Shown piece after piece: positions 6,569 through 11,947 of a stretch of DNA of 11,947 bases (positions are counted from its first letter, which is position 1; each line of letters starts with the position of its first letter). The notes beneath the pieces were generated by a model. The model saw only the letters and a program-made list of their open reading frames with translations, searched no databases and was not told the origin of the DNA. Source of the stretch: Sedimenticola sp. (GTDB taxonomy: Bacteria > Pseudomonadota > Gammaproteobacteria > Chromatiales > Chromatiaceae); NCBI GenBank assembly GCA_027041035.1, contig JALULB010000130.1, positions 1 through 11,947 of the forward strand. The letters run 5' to 3'. The position numbers and the translations under genes are program-made.

Positions 6569-7117
6569 CTACAAAGAGGAGTCCCCAAGACTGACGGTTG
6601 CCGAGCGTTCGATAAAGCCGCCACGCTGATCTGGCACGATCTCGGTCAATTCGATCCGCTCCTCGGAGATACGTCGCACCTTACCATTGTTCTCGCCCAT
6701 GTAGTTTCCCGGACGTACCCGGTAGATCGTACCGCTCTTGGCCTGAACCAGCGCCCATAGGGTGTTGTCCTTATCCAGTGTTCCCACCATGCGCAAGGTA
6801 TCCAGCGGAAATGCCTCCAGCTCTTCCTTCCGCCTCAAGGGGTCCGGACGAACGCCGTTGCCCGCCGTGCTGACCGGTCCGCTTTCCGCCGACTCGACGA
6901 TCTCGAACGGGTTGCGGCGATTATCGTCCTGATAAAGATAGGTATCGACCTGCTTGATCGACGGAATCGGGTCGATCGGGGGAGCCTTGCGTGCTTTCAC
7001 CTCGGCAATATAGGATCGCAGATCACTCATGTTATCGCTTGTGCAGCCAACAAGGAACACTATCAGCAGCAACAGGGAGAAACCTGTGACCCGGTTTACA
7101 GCTTCTGCCATACGCAT
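6569..7117 (-). CDS. pilP: Type IV pilus alignment lipoprotein PilP
   Basis: PilP is an inner-membrane lipoprotein whose periplasmic beta domain contacts the N0 domain of PilQ and joins the PilN-PilO complex to the secretin. From ATG 7117 the product has 182 residues: a basic N-terminus, a hydrophobic stretch FSLLLLIVFLVG, and the lipobox LVGC with the lipidated Cys at residue 25. A flexible proline-rich segment (PPIDPIPSIKQVD) follows, then DDNRRNPFE, and then the PilP fold (about 95-165, with LRMVGTLDKDNTLWALVQ and YRVRPGNYMGENNGKV). An ATG 18 bases further up (7135) overlaps the pilO stop as TGATG and has AGAAGG near it. I prefer 7117 because GGGAGG sits 10 bases upstream and the signal peptide then has ordinary length. 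It is part of the tightly packed pilMNOP run. Confidence 0.93.
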   Translation of the reverse strand: MRMAEAVNRVTGFSLLLLIVFLVGCTSDNMSDLRSYIAEVKARKAPPIDPIPSIKQVDTYLYQDDNRRNPFEIVESAESGPVSTAGNGVRPDPLRRKEELEAFPLDTLRMVGTLDKDNTLWALVQAKSGTIYRVRPGNYMGENNGKVRRISEERIELTEIVPDQRGGFIERSATVSLGDSSL

Positions 7118-7134
7118 TGTATATTCGCCTCCCA

Positions 7135-7746
7135 TCAGCCTTCTTCATCCAGGTAACGATAGGTTTTCGCGGTCGCCTCCATGATCAGCTCGCCTTTTTT
7201 GTTCGGATCCGTCGAACCCCGGCTCTGGGGTTGCGCGCGGATATTGATATCGTGAATGGTAACGATTCGGGGCAAGCCGGCCAGGCCGCTGACAAATTTG
7301 CCAAACTCGTGATAACCACCCACCACGCGCAGCTTGATCGGCAGTTCCGCATAGAATTCTTTCGGAATCTCGCCCTGGGGCTGGAAGAGCTCGAACTCCA
7401 GGCCGGAAGCCAGACCCATTTGCGATACATCCACCAGCAACTCGGCGACCTCGGTCTTGTCCGGCAATTGGCGAAGCATTGCCCCAAACGACTCCCGCAT
7501 CTCGTCCAACTGCTGTTTATACTTTTCCAGGTTTGCGGCCTTCGCCTGCTTCTCTTCGAAACTCTTGCGCAGATCCAGCTCTTTCTTTTCGACGCGATCC
7601 AGGTTGATATACTGCTCCTTGGTGTCGAGGAAGTACCAAGCCACGCCGACCCCGATGCACAACAGCAATACCAGTATGGCCTTGACCGGCCACGGCCATA
7701 CGCCGATATTGCTTAAATCCAGATCGTTCAACTCGTCCATATTCAT
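7135..7746 (-). CDS. pilO: Type IV pilus inner-membrane protein PilO
   Basis: PilO pairs with PilN in the inner membrane, aligning the pilus machinery under the secretin. The 203-residue protein shows a cytoplasmic N-terminus (MNMDELNDLDLSNIGVWPWP), one transmembrane helix (about 20-40), a charged coiled coil (about 43-92) and a periplasmic ferredoxin-like core (about 98-200, with LPIKLRVVGGYHEFGKFVSGLAGLPRIVTI-type sequence in parts at 135-165). Its ATG overlaps the pilN stop by four bases (ATGA), with GGAAGG 6 bases upstream, so translation is coupled. Its own stop touches the upper pilP ATG. Length and layout are normal for the family. Confidence 0.95.
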   Translation of the reverse strand: MNMDELNDLDLSNIGVWPWPVKAILVLLLCIGVGVAWYFLDTKEQYINLDRVEKKELDLRKSFEEKQAKAANLEKYKQQLDEMRESFGAMLRQLPDKTEVAELLVDVSQMGLASGLEFELFQPQGEIPKEFYAELPIKLRVVGGYHEFGKFVSGLAGLPRIVTIHDINIRAQPQSRGSTDPNKKGELIMEATAKTYRYLDEEG

Positions 7747-8311
7747 TCGGCACCTTCCTCCCCGCTCGCCGGAGATTTCTGCTGTAGAACCAGCACGAAG
7801 CTGTTGTATTCCGCGGCCGGATTCTCCGCCTTGTTTTCTATGATTTGCAGCTTCGGATTACTCACCCAGTCGGAAGCCTCGACGTTACGCATGTAGGCGG
7901 AAACCCGGGCATTGGACTGGGCGCGCCCCCTCACCGTCAACACGTTGCCTCGCTGCACGATGCTGGTGAGCACGACCCCATCCGGGAGCGTATTCACCAA
8001 CTCATCGAAGACATGCACGATCTCCGGCCGGCTGGCTTGCAGTTGCTGAATGATATCCATGCGCGCCAGCAGCTGAGACTTGGTCTTCTCCAGATCCTGA
8101 ATCTCGCGGATCCGACTGTCGACAAGTGAAATCTCTTGGTCCAACAGATTGTTGCGCCGATTTTGCTGTTCTATCTGCCGCTCCACCAGCATATGCCAGC
8201 CAAACAATACACCCAGCGTCACCAGAACGGCGGCGAGCATGATCGCCAGAAACTCACTGGTGCGCCGCTTGCGCAGTGTTTCACGCCATGGCAGGAGATT
8301 GATATTCGCCA

Positions 8312-8312
<1 letters not shown>
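7743..8312 (-). CDS. pilN: Type IV pilus inner-membrane protein PilN
   Basis: PilN has a short cytoplasmic tail that binds the groove of PilM and a periplasmic domain that dimerises with PilO. The 189-residue protein begins MANINLLPWRE; the INLLPWR stretch (residues 4-10) is the known PilM-binding motif. A transmembrane helix lies at about 21-42, a coiled coil at about 45-93, and the ferredoxin-like core at about 96-178 (PDGVVLTSIVQRGNVLTVRG). The end is acidic (ASGEEGAE). The ATG overlaps the pilM stop as TGATG, and GGAG is 9 bases upstream. Nothing is missing. Confidence 0.96.
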
Positions 8313-9406
<1,094 letters not shown>

Positions 9407-9451
9407 TTAGTGAGGGGGGAGTACAGCGTGAGAAATCAAACAAGCTCTGCC

Positions 9452-9481
9452 ACTATATAGCATCACGTAAATCAATGTGAA
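9452..9481 (-). promoter_or_regulatory. Candidate sigma-70 promoter of the pilMNOPQ operon
   Basis: On the minus strand TTCACA (9481-9476) and TATAGT (9457-9452) are separated by 18 bp, each with one mismatch to the TTGACA / TATAAT consensus. Transcription would start near 9445, giving a leader of about 60 bases before the pilM ATG. No -24/-12 (sigma-54) pattern was noticed. Confidence 0.4.
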
Positions 9482-9669
9482 GCCCTTTCTTGACGCGGGT
9501 ATCGAAGAGGGATAACACCATCCCCGTTACCGGGAAGCCACCGAAAAACCGCGACTTGAGAACTTCCAACCATCGCGAGACAATACGCCGACCGCCTTCG
9601 ACAAGCAGGTCTTTCCAGCGCCCGTGAATGCGTCGCCAGCCGTCAAGTCTACGGCCAGCCCCACATTTC

Positions 9670-9682
9670 TTGCATGATGCAA
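9670..9682. promoter_or_regulatory. 13-bp palindrome upstream of ponA, possible operator
   Basis: TTGCATGATGCAA is a perfect inverted repeat (6-bp arms around one G) that ends 22 bases before the ponA ATG. It could be a repressor site or a weak mRNA hairpin near the start. No second copy was noticed nearby. Confidence 0.25.
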
Positions 9683-9704
9683 CCTTGATACTGTGAACCA
9701 GTCC

Positions 9705-11947
9705 ATGAAGTGGCCCATTAAAATTCTGAAGTTCGTACTCATCTCGGGTGTTGTTGTTGCCCTTGTCGGCATCGCCGCCACCTATGGTCTGTACCGTCAT
9801 TTCGAACCCCAGCTACCCGCCATCGACAACCTGAGAAACGTCCGCTTCCAGGTCCCGCTGCGCGTATATACCGCCGACGACAAATTGCTCGCGGAGTTTG
9901 GAGAGAAGAAACGCATCCCGGTTGCGTATGACGCCATTCCCAAAACCGTGGTACAGGCATTCCTTGCCGCGGAAGACGCGCGTTTCTTCGACCACCCCGG
10001 GGTGGATTATCAAGGCCTGCTCAGGGCTGCCACGCAGTACGCGTTGACCGGCAAGCGCCGACAGGGCGGCAGTACGATCACCATGCAGGTTGCACGCAAC
10101 TTCTATCTATCTCGAAAGAAGACCTTTACGCGCAAACTCAACGAGATCTTTCTGGCGCTGAAAATCGAGCATGAACTATCCAAGGAAGACATCCTGACGC
10201 TGTATCTGAACAAGATCTATCTTGGCAACCGGGCCTATGGTGTCGCCGCCGCGGCCCAAGTCTATTACGGCAAGTCGCTCGACAACTTGACCCTTGCCGA
10301 AACCGCCATGATAGCCGGCCTGCCAAAAGCCCCGTCACGCTTCAACCCCATCATCAATCCAGAGCGCGCCCTTGAACGCCGCTCCTACGTCCTCAAACGC
10401 ATGCGCGAGCTGGGGACTATCGACGAGGCCAGCTACCAACGAGCGGACAATGCACCACTTACAGCCAGCCTGCATCGCACGAAGACGGATATCGCGGCCC
10501 CATTCGTCGCCGAGATGGTGCGCACGTCCCTGTTCGAACAGTATGGCGAAGCGATCTACTCGGATGGCTACACGGTCAAAACGACGCTTGACAGCACGCT
10601 ACAGGACGCAGCGCAACGGGCGTTGCGCAATGCACTCGACGCCTATGACCAGCGTCATGGCTGGCGTGGTCCGGAGGCACATATCGACATACCCGACGCG
10701 GGAGATATCGCGCATCTGGAAGCCGAACTGCAAAAGTACCCCGAGGTAGGCCGATTGCGACCCGCCGTCGTCACCATGGTCGGTAAAAAATCGGCAAGCG
10801 TTATCACTAAAACAGGCGATACCGTCGAGTTGCCCTGGGCCGGCCTCAAATGGGCAAGAAAACACCTGTCCGCGGATCGTGTCGGCCCAGCACCCAAGCT
10901 GGCGTCCGAGATCCTCGCTATCGGTGATGTCGTCAGAATCCGCCAGACGCACGGCAAGAAGGGTTCGACCTATTGGCGGCTCGCGCAGATACCGGCGATC
11001 GAGGGCGCATTTGTCTCCATCGACCCGCACGATGGCGCCATTCTCGCGCTTGCTGGTGGCTATGACTATTACCACAGCAAGTTCAATCGGGTGACCCAGG
11101 CAAAACGGCAACCCGGATCGGGTTTCAAGGCCTACATCTACTCCGCCGCGCTGGAGAATGGCTTCACGCCGGCCAGCATCATCAACGACGCGCCTATCGT
11201 GCTGGACGATGCCAGCCTGGAAACGGAATGGCGGCCACAGAACTACAGCGGTCGCTTCTTCGGTCCCACCCGGCTGCGCTGGGCGTTGACGAAATCTCGC
11301 AATCTGGTGTCCATTCGCATACTCCGGCGCATGGGCATCGAAAACGCGCTGAAGCATATCGCGCGCTTCGGCTTCGACCCGAATGAACTGCCGCACAACC
11401 TGTCGCTCGCGCTCGGCAGTGGCGCTGTCACGCCGCTGGAAATGGCGCGCGGCTATGCCGTGCTCGCCAATGGTGGATTTCTGATTCAACCCTACCTGAT
11501 TTCAAGGATAGACAAGGTGGGCGAAGGCACATTATTTACCGCTTCGCCAGCGAGCGCCTCTCCGGTAAATGCAAATAGCAAATCCGCCCCGCGCGTGATC
11601 AGCGCGGAAAACCGCTTTTTGATGTACAGCATGATGCAGGATGTCATCCAGCGCGGCACGGCAACCAAAGCCAAGGTGCTCAAACGCAGGGATCTGGCCG
11701 GCAAGACCGGCACCACCAACGATCAGGTGGACGCCTGGTTCAACGGCTACAACCAGTCGATCGTCGCCATCGCCTGGGTGGGCTTCGATAATCCAAGATC
11801 CCTGGGACGGGGAGAGGTGGCCGGACGGGCCGCGCTGCCGGCATGGATAGAATTCATGCGTACCGCGTTGAAGCGCATACCGGATGTCCCGCCAACACCG
11901 CCGGATACACTGAGCCGAATCGCCATCGACCCCAAGACTGGCGAACG
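9705..11947 (+). CDS. ponA: Penicillin-binding protein 1A, bifunctional transglycosylase/transpeptidase (3' end outside window)
   Basis: This class A PBP (mrcA in E. coli) polymerises lipid II into glycan strands and cross-links them in the periplasm, anchored in the inner membrane. 747 codons are present without a stop; the family has about 800-850 residues, so only the tail is missing. A transmembrane helix lies at about residues 8-30. The GT51 domain has EDARFFDHPGVD with catalytic E90, and QGGSTITMQVARN. An OB-like insert precedes the transpeptidase (about 360-440). The transpeptidase has SGFK (S472, K475; E. coli S473), SRN (531-533) and KTGTT (from K667). All catalytic residues are intact. 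No clear Shine-Dalgarno precedes the ATG at 9705; an in-frame GTG at 9693 is the only near alternative below a TGA at 9675. It is divergent from pilM, as in many gammaproteobacteria. Confidence 0.96.
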   Translation, partial: MKWPIKILKFVLISGVVVALVGIAATYGLYRHFEPQLPAIDNLRNVRFQVPLRVYTADDKLLAEFGEKKRIPVAYDAIPKTVVQAFLAAEDARFFDHPGVDYQGLLRAATQYALTGKRRQGGSTITMQVARNFYLSRKKTFTRKLNEIFLALKIEHELSKEDILTLYLNKIYLGNRAYGVAAAAQVYYGKSLDNLTLAETAMIAGLPKAPSRFNPIINPERALERRSYVLKRMRELGTIDEASYQRADNAPLTASLHRTKTDIAAPFVAEMVRTSLFEQYGEAIYSDGYTVKTTLDSTLQDAAQRALRNALDAYDQRHGWRGPEAHIDIPDAGDIAHLEAELQKYPEVGRLRPAVVTMVGKKSASVITKTGDTVELPWAGLKWARKHLSADRVGPAPKLASEILAIGDVVRIRQTHGKKGSTYWRLAQIPAIEGAFVSIDPHDGAILALAGGYDYYHSKFNRVTQAKRQPGSGFKAYIYSAALENGFTPASIINDAPIVLDDASLETEWRPQNYSGRFFGPTRLRWALTKSRNLVSIRILRRMGIENALKHIARFGFDPNELPHNLSLALGSGAVTPLEMARGYAVLANGGFLIQPYLISRIDKVGEGTLFTASPASASPVNANSKSAPRVISAENRFLMYSMMQDVIQRGTATKAKVLKRRDLAGKTGTTNDQVDAWFNGYNQSIVAIAWVGFDNPRSLGRGEVAGRAALPAWIEFMRTALKRIPDVPPTPPDTLSRIAIDPKTGE

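Noticed and set aside
5993..6760. 255-codon plus-strand frame opposite pilQ and pilP
   Set aside because: It covers the AMIN domains and signal peptide of pilQ and the end of pilP, which are well supported.
9490..9516. TTGACG...GATAAC as a promoter for ponA
   Set aside because: The spacer is only 15 bp and the leader would be nearly 190 bases; too weak to list.
10599..11489. 296-codon open frame on the minus strand within ponA
   Set aside because: It is antisense to a fully conserved PBP1A region with all catalytic motifs; long antisense frames are expected in GC-rich genes.

Overview
The window looks like chromosomal DNA of a GC-rich gammaproteobacterium. The reason is gene order: pilMNOPQ, aroK, aroB and a DamX-type gene lie in series on the minus strand, with a class A penicillin-binding protein (ponA/mrcA) divergent from pilM. 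This is the conserved arrangement in Pseudomonas, purple sulfur bacteria and relatives. I cannot name the genus. No rRNA, tRNA, CRISPR array, prophage or intact transposase is visible.

Layout, left to right. Positions 1-444 (minus) hold the 5' part of an unrecognised acidic, proline-rich protein and, just upstream of it, a 28-residue single-pass membrane protein with a clear Shine-Dalgarno. Positions about 445-835 have no convincing gene. They contain a nested inverted-repeat element: a 20-bp outer repeat (473-492 / 778-797) encloses an almost fully palindromic unit of 169 bp (501-669). Positions 836-2521 hold a DamX-like unit in which an AAA ATPase domain and a membrane-anchored SPOR protein share one reading frame but are separated by a single TAG. 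Next come aroB (2524-3615) and aroK (3679-4230), then a small hairpin-T tract, then pilQ, pilP, pilO, pilN and pilM (4337-9385). A 319-bp intergenic region follows, and then ponA runs rightwards off the window edge.

How the genes work together. PilM (cytoplasmic, actin-like), PilN and PilO (inner membrane) and PilP (lipoprotein) form the alignment complex of the type IV pilus, linking the inner-membrane machinery to the PilQ secretin. aroK and aroB are consecutive-pathway enzymes of chorismate synthesis and follow pilQ, as in many gammaproteobacteria. The SPOR protein should bind denuded peptidoglycan at the septum, and PonA synthesises peptidoglycan, so the block mixes envelope assembly with aromatic biosynthesis.

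Most of the window is ordinary, well-conserved core genome. The parts that deserve a second look are the nested repeat element and its junction with a perfect TATAAT, the 28-aa membrane protein, and the TAG that splits the ATPase-SPOR gene. I did not find evidence for a new multi-gene system.
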